A DNA stretch of 64,000 nt from Thalassospira sp. MCCC 1A01428 (GCF_002115825.1 NZ_JFJZ01000024.1:1-64000), one strand, 5' to 3'. Positions 27,257 to 36,585 are shown, numbered from the stretch's first letter. The notes: a model not told the origin generated them from the sequence alone. Numbers and translations are program-made.

Positions 27257-28465
27257 TTACTGCGCCAGCGCGCAGCCGCTTTCGGATGGTTTGATAAACG
27301 CCTTGTCGCCCGGAACGGTGGCAAGAACGTTGTAATAGTCCCAGTCGCCCTTCATTTCGGACGGCTTTTTGACTTCCATCAGATACATGTCGTAAATCAT
27401 GCGGCCATTGGCGCCGACTTTACCGTTATGGGCAAAGACGTCATTGACCGGCATTTCATGCAGAGCCTTTGAAACGGCTTCGGTTTCGTCGGTACCGACT
27501 TCCTTGACAGCTTTAAGGTACTGCAATACGGCCGAATAGGTCCCAGCCTGAATCATGTTGGGCATGCGACCGGTACGGTCATGGAAGCGTTCGCCAAATT
27601 TACGTGATTCGTCGTTGCGATCCCAGTAGAACCCTTCGGTCAGCGACAGGCCCTGTGCAGCTTCGGCACCCAGACCATGAACTTCGGAGAGGGTAAATAA
27701 CAAGGCCGCAAGGCGTTGACCGCCCTGAACAATGCCAAATTCCGATGCCTGTTTGATGGCATTGGCGGTATCAAGGCCTGCATCAGCAAGGCCGATGACC
27801 TTGGCACCTGATGCCTGTGCCTGAAGCAGGAAGGATGAAAAGTCGGTGCTGGAAAGCGGATGACGAACCGAACCCAGAACCTTGCCGCCATTGTCGGTGA
27901 CAAATTTCGAGGTTTGTTCTTCCAGTGAATAGCCAAAGGCGTAATCGGCGGTCAGGAAGTACCAGGTATCGCCACCGTTTTCGACCAGCGCCCCACCGGT
28001 ACCAACTGCCAGTGCATGGGTGTCATAGGCCCAATGGAAACCGTAAGGCGAGCATTGATCACCGGTGAGGGCGGTTGTTGCCGCGCCGGTAACGATGTCG
28101 ATCTTTTTCTTTTCCTTGGAAATACCCTGAACAGCCAGCGCAACTGACGATGTGGTCAGTTCCATGATGGCGTCAACCTTGTCTTCGTCATACCACTGAC
28201 GGGCAATGTTGGCTGCTACATCAGGCTTGTTCTGATGGTCTGCCGTGATGACTTCGATTTTTTTATCCAGAACCGTGCCGCCGAAATCTTCAACAGCCAT
28301 TTTCGCTGCTTCATAAGACCATTTGCCGCCGAAATCTGCATACACGCCGGACTGGTCGTTTAGAATACCAATTTTAACGATATCGTCGGAAACACCGGCC
28401 GCATAAGCCGGAAATGCAGCAGCGGCCGCCATGACGGCAACGGATGCCATCGCGAGTTTCTTCAT
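27257..28465 (-). CDS. HAAT-type ABC transporter substrate-binding protein
   Basis: This 402-aa periplasmic receptor has a signal peptide (about residues 1-22, AAAFPAYA) and the periplasmic-binding fold of the amide/branched-chain group: VKIGILNDQSGVYADFGGKWSYEAAKMAVEDFGG, DVAANIARQWYDEDKVDAIMELTTSS and the DYAFGYSLEEQ hinge region. GGGAGG lies 7 nt before the ATG. It is the first gene of a five-gene transporter/oxidoreductase operon reading leftwards. The ligand is not evident; the linked GMC enzyme hints at an alcohol-bearing compound. Confidence 0.92.
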   Translation of the reverse strand: MKKLAMASVAVMAAAAAFPAYAAGVSDDIVKIGILNDQSGVYADFGGKWSYEAAKMAVEDFGGTVLDKKIEVITADHQNKPDVAANIARQWYDEDKVDAIMELTTSSVALAVQGISKEKKKIDIVTGAATTALTGDQCSPYGFHWAYDTHALAVGTGGALVENGGDTWYFLTADYAFGYSLEEQTSKFVTDNGGKVLGSVRHPLSSTDFSSFLLQAQASGAKVIGLADAGLDTANAIKQASEFGIVQGGQRLAALLFTLSEVHGLGAEAAQGLSLTEGFYWDRNDESRKFGERFHDRTGRMPNMIQAGTYSAVLQYLKAVKEVGTDETEAVSKALHEMPVNDVFAHNGKVGANGRMIYDMYLMEVKKPSEMKGDWDYYNVLATVPGDKAFIKPSESGCALAQ

Positions 28466-28792
28466 CTGAGGTTCCTCCCTAACTGAACCATGTTGTTACC
28501 GTCCTTCATGGTGAAGAACGGGTGACGTTCCTGTTTCCCGAAAACTGTTTTGACCACTGGTCATACGACAGCGGCGGGACAGGTGACGGATAGGCGTACA
28601 CTGTGCCGTGTACTTGTTTGTTTTTGTAACGCACCGGAATTTATATCGATGCCCTGATAGTGTTCACCTGCTCTGACCTTGCGGCAAGTGACGTTATTGT
28701 TTTGTTGTTCGATATGAACGCTAACATTGACGAAAACGTCAACAAATATATAATTTTGGACATTATCTGTACAAAAATGAACAGAAGGCTGG
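28466..28792. other. Divergent promoter region, binding-protein gene and LysR gene
   Basis: No gene is supported in this 327-bp gap. It becomes AT-rich towards the LysR start and contains a perfect TGACCA-C-TGGTCA dyad (28551-28563). Confidence 0.5.
28551..28563. promoter_or_regulatory. Perfect T-N11-A dyad, candidate LysR-type binding site
   Basis: TGACCACTGGTCA is a perfect 6-bp inverted repeat around one base, fitting the T-N11-A form of LysR-type sites. It lies 86 bp upstream of the binding-protein start codon and 230 bp upstream of the divergent LysR gene. Confidence 0.55.
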
Positions 28793-29716
28793 ATGAACAA
28801 TTTTTCGTGGGATGATTTACAGTATTTTTTGGCTGTTGCACGTGAGGGGCAACTCTCTGCTGCGGCACGGCGATTACGCACCAGTCATGTCACCGTTGCC
28901 CGGCGCATTGACCGGCTGGAACAACGTTTGGGGGCCAAACTTTTTGAACGGAACCCGCGTGGATATGTTTTAACCCCGTTAGGTGCACGTTTAATGGGGC
29001 CGACCGAAATGATGGCCCAGGAAGCCGATAAATTGCTGGGCGAGGTGGGCACCGGGTCTTTTGCCCTAAGCGGTGTTGTGCGCTTTAGTGTGCCGGAGGG
29101 TTTTGGTAATTTTTTTATTGGTGAAAAATTGCCGTTTTTTGCCAAACGCCACCCCAGTCTGGCGATTGAAATGGTCAATATTCAGCAGATTGTTTCACTT
29201 TCCAGGCGCGAAGCCGATATTTCGGTGGCGCTCAACACGCCTAAAACCGGGTCCTATCATCGCGAAAAAATCTCCAGCTACGCATTATATGTTTATGGAT
29301 CAAAACAATATCTGGCCGGGCATCCTCCCATCACGGATCGCGTGCAACTGGCGGAACATCCTTTTGTCGGGTACATCGAAGACATGATTTTTACCCAGGA
29401 GCTGAACTATCTGGGGGAACTGCTGCCGGGGTTGCGCGCGGGATATCAAAGTTCCAGCGTTTTTGCCCAGCTAAAGGCCACGCGGGCCGGTTTTGGATTA
29501 TGTATTTTACCCTATTTTATGGCCGTTGATTTTGATGATCTGATACCGGTTTTGCCTGCAACGGTTAAAATCATGCGAGATTACTGGATGGTTTGCCATA
29601 GCGACATGATCAACGTCGCACGGATTCGATTGCTGGCCGATTTTATCCGAGAAGAAACCCACGCCGCCTCTGATTTACTGACAGCGGCACATATGCCCGA
29701 TACCCCTGATTTTTAG
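28793..29716 (+). CDS. LysR family transcriptional regulator
   Basis: This 307-aa regulator has an N-terminal winged helix-turn-helix (DLQYFLAVAREGQLSAAARRLRTSHVTVARRIDRLEQRLGAKLF, about residues 8-52) and a LysR substrate-binding domain of the type seen in single-gene regulators (YVLTPLGARLM; SFALSGVVRFSVPEGFG). It is divergent from the HAAT transporter/GMC operon and probably controls it through the dyad at 28551. The effector is unknown. Confidence 0.92.
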   Translation: MNNFSWDDLQYFLAVAREGQLSAAARRLRTSHVTVARRIDRLEQRLGAKLFERNPRGYVLTPLGARLMGPTEMMAQEADKLLGEVGTGSFALSGVVRFSVPEGFGNFFIGEKLPFFAKRHPSLAIEMVNIQQIVSLSRREADISVALNTPKTGSYHREKISSYALYVYGSKQYLAGHPPITDRVQLAEHPFVGYIEDMIFTQELNYLGELLPGLRAGYQSSSVFAQLKATRAGFGLCILPYFMAVDFDDLIPVLPATVKIMRDYWMVCHSDMINVARIRLLADFIREETHAASDLLTAAHMPDTPDF

Positions 29717-29820
29717 AACCATTCAACCACTGGCGCGGTTTCAATTGCCAGAAACGGCCCCTCCGCTAAACATTGCCAACGGTATTTGCCGTTTTAATAA
29801 ATGTGTGCGAAGGGGCGGCA

Positions 29821-31422
29821 ATGATCCGTTTTCCATTAATCGATCGTTTGCCGATTTCAGGCACTGCGGCAAACCCGGCATCACCCCGGCGGCCGGGCAG
29901 CGTGCGGCGTATTATCGGGTTGGTGGCGGGGCCATTGGTTTTTGCCGGTTTTCTGGTGTTTTCGCCACCTGGTGATGTACCGGTTGCTGCATGGCATACC
30001 GCAGGTCTTGCCAGTTTGATGGCAATATGGTGGCTCAGCGAGGCCATTCCATTGGCGGCAACAGCCCTGTTGCCGTTGGCTCTTGGCGCGGTTCTGGGCA
30101 TTGGGACCACGGCCGATATCAGTACCAATTACGCCAACCCGCTGATCTTTATGTTTTTTGGCGGTTTTGTCATTGCCTTGGCGATGGAAAGATGGAATTT
30201 ACATTTGCGGATTGCCCTTATGATCATTAGCAAGGTCGGGTTTCATCCTTCAGCATTGGTGGCCGGGTTTATGGCGGCAACCGCATTCTTGTCGATGTGG
30301 GTCAGCAATACCGCTACAGCAACCATGATGTTACCGGTGGCTGTTTCGCTGATTACGCTTTTCAGCAATTTTGATCGCAGCCAAAATCAGGACAGAACCG
30401 AACCGGGTGGCCCGTCAGACATGCCGGTAAAAACAGACGAAAATGCTGATGCCCCTCTGCCTGAAGACGGGTTAAGCCCGGCTACACATAATCTTGCGCG
30501 CTGCTTGCTGCTTGCCATTGCCTATGGGGCCGGGATCGGCGGGGTGGGTACCCTTATTGGCACCCCGCCCAATGCCTTGCTGGCCGGGTATATGGCGCAA
30601 AATTACGGCATCACAATCGGGTTTGGCCAATGGATGCTGGTCGGCGTGCCCTTTGCCACAATCTTGCTGGTGATTTGCTGGTATTTGTTATGTCGGGTTA
30701 TTTATCCGTTAAGTGATCATTTGCCTGATTCTGTTGAAATAGCATTGAAGGAACGGATTGCCCGGTTGGGGCCGATGGGCGGGGGCGAAAAGCGTGTTGC
30801 TATTGTATTTGTGGCAACGGCATTGTTGTGGTTATTCCGCCCGATAATCAGCCAGATTTTTCCGCACATTGCATTGAGCGATGCCGCGATTGCGGTTTTT
30901 GCCGCCATTTGCTTGTTTGCTCTGCCAGTACGTGCGCGGCAAAACCTGTATGTGCTGGACTGGAAGGCAACATTGCGATTGCCATGGGGGATATTGTTAC
31001 TGGTAGGGGGCGGGTTGTCTCTTGGTGCCCTGATTAGCGATACCGGCCTCGCCAGGGTTATTGCGTTGAACATGCAGGCAATGCCCGAAATGCCATTGAT
31101 GTTGCAAATATGTCTGATTGCCACCGTTATCATTCTGGTTAGCCATTTAACCTCCAACACGGCGACAGCGGCAACCTTTATGCCCTTGCTGGCGACTTAT
31201 GCGATCGGCGAGGGGATTGATCCCATGATTATGGTCGTGCCGGTGACACTGGCGGCAAGTTGTGCGTTTATGTTGCCGGTTGCGACACCCCCCAACGCCA
31301 TCGTTTTTGGCAGTGGTTATTTAAAAATAGACGATATGGTGCGGGCCGGGTTGCTATTGAATATTTGCGCACTGGTTTTGCTGGTGATATTGGCCATCGT
31401 GCTGGTGCCGGTTGTATTTTGA
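29821..31422 (+). CDS. DASS/SLC13 family sodium:anion symporter
   Basis: This 533-aa membrane protein has about 12 helices. The two conserved ion/substrate loops are SNTATATMMLPVA (about residue 160) and SNTATAATFMPLLATYA (about residue 455), each followed by a TPPNA motif (LIGTPPNALLAGY; VATPPNAIVFGSGY). These are diagnostic for dicarboxylate/sulfate symporters. A hydrophilic insert rich in Asp, Pro and Glu (about residues 185-220) separates the halves. AAGGGGC supports the ATG at 29821. The likely substrate is a di- or tricarboxylate, but sulfate cannot be excluded. Confidence 0.92.
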   Translation: MIRFPLIDRLPISGTAANPASPRRPGSVRRIIGLVAGPLVFAGFLVFSPPGDVPVAAWHTAGLASLMAIWWLSEAIPLAATALLPLALGAVLGIGTTADISTNYANPLIFMFFGGFVIALAMERWNLHLRIALMIISKVGFHPSALVAGFMAATAFLSMWVSNTATATMMLPVAVSLITLFSNFDRSQNQDRTEPGGPSDMPVKTDENADAPLPEDGLSPATHNLARCLLLAIAYGAGIGGVGTLIGTPPNALLAGYMAQNYGITIGFGQWMLVGVPFATILLVICWYLLCRVIYPLSDHLPDSVEIALKERIARLGPMGGGEKRVAIVFVATALLWLFRPIISQIFPHIALSDAAIAVFAAICLFALPVRARQNLYVLDWKATLRLPWGILLLVGGGLSLGALISDTGLARVIALNMQAMPEMPLMLQICLIATVIILVSHLTSNTATAATFMPLLATYAIGEGIDPMIMVVPVTLAASCAFMLPVATPPNAIVFGSGYLKIDDMVRAGLLLNICALVLLVILAIVLVPVVF

Positions 31423-31524
31423 TTTTGGGCAATGGTCTTGCATCTTTTGTCCGATCCCCGCATTTTAGAACCTGCGAAAGACAACAACCCCTTATAAAAT
31501 CAAATTCGCCGGATCGGAGCAAAA

Positions 31525-32289
31525 ATGGGTAAATTAGACAGGCGTCGCCGCGAAATTCTGGAAAAAGTTGCCGCAAGCGGCTTTATGACAATTGATGCCC
31601 TGGCGACGCATTTCGATGTTACCCCGCAAACAATCCGGCGTGATATTAATGAAATGGCCGAAGAGGGCCTGATTGCACGCTATCATGGCGGGGCGGCCAG
31701 TCAGTCTACCACGGAAAACACCGCCTATACTGACCGTCAGGTCTTGAACCTGGATGCCAAACGAAAAATTGCCCGTCTGGTGGCCCAGCATATCCCCGAA
31801 GGGGCCTCTTTATTTATCAATATCGGCACGACAACAGAAGAAGTCGCCCGTGCCCTGTCTGATCATAAAAACTTGAAAATTATTACCAATAATCTTCATG
31901 TTGCCGAAATTTGCGCCGCAAATCCCGGGTTTGAGGTGATCATTGCCGGGGGGGTGGTGCGGCAGCGCGATTTTGGCATTATTGGCGAGGCAACCATCGA
32001 CTTTATCAGCCAATTCAAGGTGGATTATGCCATCATCGGCATTTCAGGCGTTGATGAAGATGGTAGCCTGATGGATTTTGACTATCGTGAAGTGCGGGTT
32101 GCCCGGGCAATTATCTCCAATTCCCGGCAAACGTTTTTATGTACAGATATATCGAAATTTGGTCGCCGGGCGATGGTGCGCCTTGGGCATTTATCCGAAG
32201 TCGATGCCCTGTTTACCGATATTGCGCCAGGAAAGGCGTGGGACAGTATTCTGGAGCAAGCCGATTTGTCAGTTTATTGCGCTGATTAA
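31525..32289 (+). CDS. DeoR/GlpR family transcriptional regulator
   Basis: This 254-aa protein has the DeoR helix-turn-helix (RRREILEKVAASGFMTIDALATHFDVTPQTIRRDINEMAEEGL, residues 7-50, then RYHGGA) and the phosphosugar-sensing DeoRC domain (FINIGTTTEEVARAL; IITNNLHVAEI; IAGGVVR). It most resembles the GlpR branch, whose effector is glycerol-3-phosphate, but no glp genes are in view. GGAG lies upstream of the ATG. It follows the DASS gene by 102 bp and may or may not regulate it. Confidence 0.9.
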   Translation: MGKLDRRRREILEKVAASGFMTIDALATHFDVTPQTIRRDINEMAEEGLIARYHGGAASQSTTENTAYTDRQVLNLDAKRKIARLVAQHIPEGASLFINIGTTTEEVARALSDHKNLKIITNNLHVAEICAANPGFEVIIAGGVVRQRDFGIIGEATIDFISQFKVDYAIIGISGVDEDGSLMDFDYREVRVARAIISNSRQTFLCTDISKFGRRAMVRLGHLSEVDALFTDIAPGKAWDSILEQADLSVYCAD

Positions 32290-32398
32290 CAATCTTTCCG
32301 CATGACGAAATTCAGATGCTAAAAGCCTCTCCTGCGCGCCAGGCGGGCAGGGAGGTTATTGTAGCAAGATGCCCGGTGTTACGTTAATTTCACTGTCA

Positions 32399-33229
32399 TC
32401 ATGCGACCAGATGTTGACCTCTATTTTGGGTTCGCATGGCAATCGGCCCCTGAGATGATCCGCTAAGCATTTGTGTCAGATGCGGGTTTTGGGCTGTTTC
32501 AACTTGGTTGCGCGAGCCGGACCAGTAAACACGACCTTCATGCATCATGGTAAGGTAATCATAGCGATTACGTGCAATTTCCATGTCATTGGTTACGGTA
32601 ATAACCGTTGTCATCCGCTTTTTGGCGATGGTTTCAATCATGTTTTCAATATGATTGGACAATACCGGGTCCAGTCCTGCTGTCGGATTGTCGAGCAACA
32701 GAATTTCGGGGTCATTGGCAATGGCACGGGCAATGCCAACGCGCTTTTGCATCCCGCCAGACAAATCGGACGGGCGCAATTTGCTGCTGTCCGGGTCAAG
32801 GCCAACCAAACCTAGCAGATCAACGGCTTTGTCACGCGCATCTTTGCGTTTAAGGGTTCCGTTTTCGATAAGCTGGAAACACACATTTTGCCAGATGGGC
32901 AGGCTGTCAAACAGGGCATTTTGTTGAAACAACATGCCAATTTTATCGGTCCAGTGGCCCTGGTCAGCGGGTTGTTTTTCAGAAATATCCTGACCGTTGA
33001 TCAGAATGTTACCTTGATCAACGGGATAAATACCCGCAAGGCATTTTAGCAGTACACTTTTACCGGCCGCCGACGGCCCGATGATTGCCATTGTCTGCCC
33101 CCGGTCAAGGGAAAGACTGACATTATCCAGCACAGTATGGGAGCCGAATTTTTTACCGACTTTTTCCAGTTGCAAAAAGGCCGGACCATTTGATTTTGAA
33201 TTTTCGTCGTTATCGCTGGGGAATGTCAT
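32399..33229 (-). CDS. MlaF-like ABC ATPase, orphan and lacking catalytic Glu and H-loop His
   Basis: This 276-aa protein has the Mla/Mce-type ATPase signature LSGGMQKRVGIARA (residues 156-169), a complete Walker A (GPSAAGKS, 51-58) and Q-loop (Gln102). Two key residues are changed: Walker B reads ILLLDNPTAGLDP with Asn181 in place of the catalytic Glu, and the switch reads VTNDM with Asn214 in place of His. Both are AAT codons. It may bind ATP but should hydrolyse it poorly. No MlaE, MlaD or Mce partner is nearby. The ATG at 33229 is a choice without a clear ribosome site. Role unknown. Confidence 0.8.
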   Translation of the reverse strand: MTFPSDNDENSKSNGPAFLQLEKVGKKFGSHTVLDNVSLSLDRGQTMAIIGPSAAGKSVLLKCLAGIYPVDQGNILINGQDISEKQPADQGHWTDKIGMLFQQNALFDSLPIWQNVCFQLIENGTLKRKDARDKAVDLLGLVGLDPDSSKLRPSDLSGGMQKRVGIARAIANDPEILLLDNPTAGLDPVLSNHIENMIETIAKKRMTTVITVTNDMEIARNRYDYLTMMHEGRVYWSGSRNQVETAQNPHLTQMLSGSSQGPIAMRTQNRGQHLVA

Positions 33230-33316
33230 GGGGCAATCAATGTTATCGGAATACAAGGATTGCCGATAGTCGCTGCTTGGTGGGCCGGGTGCAAGGATGA
33301 AATGTGTGAAATGCGA

Positions 33317-33345
33317 AACGGCCCCGAAAATTTCGGGGCCGTTTG
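33317..33345 (-). terminator. Rho-independent terminator after aapP
   Basis: AAACGGCCCCGAAA pairs with TTTCGGGGCCGTTT. The long GC-rich stem has A/T flanks, so it can act both ways. It lies just after the aap operon and before the convergent side of the orphan ATPase region. Confidence 0.8.
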
Positions 33346-33368
33346 CGTGTTCAGACCAAATTTGTCGA

Positions 33369-34151
33369 TTAGTGCGACAGGATTTGGCTTAAGAACAGTT
33401 TGGTGCGGTCGCTTTTGGGATTATCAAAAAAGTCATGGGGTTCGCCCATTTCAACAATCTCGCCAGCATCCATAAACACGACACGGTCGGCAACTTCTTT
33501 GGCAAAGCCCATTTCATGCGTCACGCACAACATGGTCATGCCTTCTTTTGCCAGCTCAACCATCACGTCCAGCACTTCCTTGACCATTTCCGGGTCAAGT
33601 GCCGATGTCGGCTCGTCAAACAGCATGATTTTAGGCTGCATGCATAATGAGCGGGCAATGGCAACACGCTGTTGTTGACCACCTGAAAGCTGGCCCGGGA
33701 ATTTATGGGCCTGTTCGGCGATGCGAACACGTTGCAGATAGTGCATGGCAAGTTCAATGGCTTCTTTCTTCGGGGTCTTGCGAACCCAGATCGGTGCCAG
33801 TGTCAGGTTTTCCAGTACCGTCATGTGCGGGAACAGGTTGAAATGCTGGAACACCATGCAAACCTCGCGGCGCACGGCTTCGATGTTCTTCACATCATCA
33901 CCCAGCAAAATGCCATCCACCGTGATTTCTCCCGTCTGATAGGCTTCAAGCCGATTCAGGCAGCGGATCAGGGTGGATTTTCCCGAACCCGAAGGTCCGC
34001 AGATGACAATACGTTCACCTTTGCGAACTGTAAGGTCCACATCCTTTAGAACGTGAAAGTTGCCATACCACTTGTTCGCCTTGTTGATGGTGATCACATC
34101 TTCATCGGACGGCGGCGGAGCAACTTTATTCATGGTTTCAGTAGCAGTCAT
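33369..34151 (-). CDS. aapP: General L-amino acid ABC transporter ATP-binding protein AapP
   Basis: This 260-aa PAAT-family ATPase has Walker [11 protein letters not shown]-loop [13 protein letters not shown], signature [15 protein letters not shown], Walker [14 protein letters not shown] and the intact H-loop VTHEM. AGGAGAGAGG precedes the ATG. It is the last gene of the aapJQMP operon and energises uptake of a broad range of L-amino acids. The order and sequence style match Rhizobium-type Aap rather than a single-substrate system. Confidence 0.95.
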   Translation of the reverse strand: MTATETMNKVAPPPSDEDVITINKANKWYGNFHVLKDVDLTVRKGERIVICGPSGSGKSTLIRCLNRLEAYQTGEITVDGILLGDDVKNIEAVRREVCMVFQHFNLFPHMTVLENLTLAPIWVRKTPKKEAIELAMHYLQRVRIAEQAHKFPGQLSGGQQQRVAIARSLCMQPKIMLFDEPTSALDPEMVKEVLDVMVELAKEGMTMLCVTHEMGFAKEVADRVVFMDAGEIVEMGEPHDFFDNPKSDRTKLFLSQILSH

Positions 34152-34169
34152 TTTGTTTTTCCTCTCTCC

Positions 34170-35273
34170 TCACCGGCGCTCGCCCTTGCGCAGTTCTTTT
34201 TCAAGATATGCGGAATAGCGGCCCATCGAGTAACAGATCAGGAAGAAGATCGCGGCAGCGAAAACGTAACCTTCGACATAGTAGCGGGTCCAGGCAGGGT
34301 CACTGCGCAGAGCCAGTTTCACTGCTCCCAAAAGATCGAACAGGCCGATAATGACAACCAGTGTCGTGTCTTTTAGCATCGAGATGAAGCTGTTGACCGT
34401 TGGCGGGATCACCAACCGCAATGCTTGCGGCAGAATGATCAGTCGCATGGACTGCCAATAGGAAAGGCCAAGCGAATCACCGGCTTCAAACTGGCCGCGT
34501 GGAACGGCTTGCAAGCCACCCCGGAATACTTCGGCCAAATAGGCCGCAGTAAACAGGATAATGCCGATCTGGGCACGCAGAAGCTTGTCTATTGAAACGC
34601 CATCGGGCAAAAACAGCGGGAACATGACAGATGCCATGAACAACACCGTAATTAGCGGCACACCACGAATGACTTCGATATAAACCACCGACAGGGTCTT
34701 GATTGCCGGCATGTTCGACTGACGGCCAAGGGCCAGCAGCAGGCCAAGCGGAAAGGCAAAGACAATACCGATTGTCGACAGGATCAAGGTCAGTGGCAAA
34801 CCACCCCATGAGCTGTTTTGAACGTAGGTGAGGCCAAGCATGCCGCCCCACATCAAAATAGCAATCACGGGAATGCCAACCACCCACATCGGAATGATCA
34901 GTTTCTGCATGCGCGGATATTTAACGCCTGCAAGGCTGGCGATAATTACACCAAACAGAACGATCATGGCCAGAAGCGGACGCCATTGTTCGTCGTAGGG
35001 ATAAACGCCGAACAGGATCAGGCGCAGGTTCGCGTTAATGAAACCCCAGCAGGCACCCGTAACCGCACGACATGCATCAATGCTTGGGGTGAGTGTGGAA
35101 TTGACAAAGGCCCATTCAATGATCGGTGGCACGATCCACAGAACAAAGGCAATAGAAAGCAATGTCAAAAGTGAATTGAACCAGCTGTTAAACAGGTTCT
35201 TGCGAACCCAGGTAACAGAACGTTGGCCGACGGTACCAACCGGGCCCGGTGGTAGTTTGAGACTGTTTGCCAT
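34170..35273 (-). CDS. aapM: General L-amino acid ABC transporter permease AapM
   Basis: This 367-aa permease has a long N-terminal extension with extra helices, then the HEAA permease domain (IEVIRGVPLITVLFMASVMFPLFLP; AAYLAEVFRGGLQAVPRGQFEAGDSLGLSYWQSM, the EAA coupling loop; FISMLKDTTLVVIIG). The extension and a Cys-containing periplasmic loop (DACRAVTGACWG) are features of AapM. It lies 1 bp after aapQ and 18 bp before aapP. Confidence 0.95.
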   Translation of the reverse strand: MANSLKLPPGPVGTVGQRSVTWVRKNLFNSWFNSLLTLLSIAFVLWIVPPIIEWAFVNSTLTPSIDACRAVTGACWGFINANLRLILFGVYPYDEQWRPLLAMIVLFGVIIASLAGVKYPRMQKLIIPMWVVGIPVIAILMWGGMLGLTYVQNSSWGGLPLTLILSTIGIVFAFPLGLLLALGRQSNMPAIKTLSVVYIEVIRGVPLITVLFMASVMFPLFLPDGVSIDKLLRAQIGIILFTAAYLAEVFRGGLQAVPRGQFEAGDSLGLSYWQSMRLIILPQALRLVIPPTVNSFISMLKDTTLVVIIGLFDLLGAVKLALRSDPAWTRYYVEGYVFAAAIFFLICYSMGRYSAYLEKELRKGERR

Positions 35274-35274
35274 C

Positions 35275-36471
35275 TTACCTCTCCACCAATGCCATTTTCT
35301 TGTTAAACCAGTTCATGAACAGTGACGTGATCAGGCTAAGGCCCAGATAAACTGCCATATAAATCGATATTGCCTCGATCGCCTGGCCTGTCTGGTTCAT
35401 GGTGGTATTCGAAATTGACACCAGATCGGGATAGCCAACTGCAACAGCAAGAGAGCTATTTTTGGTCAGGTTCAGATACTGGTTGGTCAGCGGCGGAATG
35501 GCAACGCGCATCGATTGCGGCAAAATAATTTTCCGCAATGCTATAGACCGTTTAAGTCCGAGGCTTTCGGCTGCTTCCCATTGGCCGTTTGGAACCGCCT
35601 GAATGCCGGAACGGACAACTTCAGCAACATAGGTTGATGTGTAAATTGTCAACCCGATTAGCACCGACATAAATTCGGGCGAAATATTATAGCCGCCTTG
35701 GATGTTAAAGCCCTTTAATGCGGGAATATCCATGGCGGTTGGTGCGCCGCCAACCAGATAGGCAAGCAGAGCAAGACCAAAGAAAATGCCCAGGCTAGCC
35801 CAGACAATGGGGAAGGGCTGCCCCGTGGCATCAAGACGTTTTGACGCCCATTTCTTGACGAAATAGATGACAATGAACGCGATGATTGCGGCAATACCCA
35901 TAAAGTCGTAGGCATTGTCGGCGACAGGGACTGGGATATACATCCCGCGGTTTGTTAGCAGGACATCGGGTAGGGGCTGGAAAGCATTCCGTGCGGCCGG
36001 GAAAGCACCGGGAATAATCGCATACCAGAAAAAAAGCTGCAACAGGACCGGAATGTTCCGGAATGTCTCGACATAGACGGTCGCAAGTTTACGAACGATC
36101 CAGTTCGAGGAAAGGCGTGCAACACCAAAGATCGTGCCAATGATGGTGCATAAGATAATGCCGAGAAATGCCACCTTGACGGTGTTGAGAAAGCCGACCA
36201 TCAGCGCCGTTGCATAATTGCTTTGCGGCGTGTAGTCGATCATGCTTTCGCTGATCCCGAACGATGCTTCCAGATTAAGGAAGCCATAACCGGTTGAGAT
36301 GTTTTGCCGTTCCAGGTTTGCCAGTGTGTTGGAAACCAGGTACCAGCCCGCTAATACGACGAGGCCAATCGCGACGATTTGATAAATTATGGCGCGAATA
36401 TTTTCGTCATTCAGGTAATCAGCGACGGTTTTGGAACGAACACCCCCCGGAGTATTTTGAGTCTTACTCAT
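35275..36471 (-). CDS. aapQ: General L-amino acid ABC transporter permease AapQ
   Basis: This 398-aa permease has the pattern YVETFRNIPVLLQLFFWYAIIPGAFP, followed by a long internal insertion with additional helices, and the coupling loop TSTYVAEVVRSGIQAVPNGQWEAAESLGL with NLTKNSSLAVAVGYPDLVS. The large insert distinguishes AapQ from ordinary polar amino-acid permeases. It partners AapM as the membrane domain. A hairpin lies between it and aapJ. Confidence 0.95.
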   Translation of the reverse strand: MSKTQNTPGGVRSKTVADYLNDENIRAIIYQIVAIGLVVLAGWYLVSNTLANLERQNISTGYGFLNLEASFGISESMIDYTPQSNYATALMVGFLNTVKVAFLGIILCTIIGTIFGVARLSSNWIVRKLATVYVETFRNIPVLLQLFFWYAIIPGAFPAARNAFQPLPDVLLTNRGMYIPVPVADNAYDFMGIAAIIAFIVIYFVKKWASKRLDATGQPFPIVWASLGIFFGLALLAYLVGGAPTAMDIPALKGFNIQGGYNISPEFMSVLIGLTIYTSTYVAEVVRSGIQAVPNGQWEAAESLGLKRSIALRKIILPQSMRVAIPPLTNQYLNLTKNSSLAVAVGYPDLVSISNTTMNQTGQAIEAISIYMAVYLGLSLITSLFMNWFNKKMALVER

Positions 36472-36516
36472 TTGACCCTCAGGTGTAGATTGTATCCAAT
36501 TTTAGGTGCCTAACGA

Positions 36517-36556
36517 AAAGCTCCGCCCATGCGATCAGGCATTGGGGCGGAGCTTT
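36517..36556 (-). terminator. Attenuating hairpin between aapJ and aapQ
   Basis: AAAGCTCCGCCC (36517-36528) pairs with GGGCGGAGCTTT (36545-36556) around a 16-nt loop. On the reverse strand it follows aapJ by 30 bp, with only a short T run (TTTTCGTT). It probably acts as a leaky terminator or 3' mRNA stabiliser, giving more binding protein than permease. Confidence 0.65.
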
Positions 36557-36585
36557 AAAGGCGATTTAATAGCCGTCTCTAACGC

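Noticed and set aside
28561-28881. Reverse frame across the LysR start region
   Set aside because: It overlaps the LysR helix-turn-helix coding sequence and the divergent promoter and has no supporting features.
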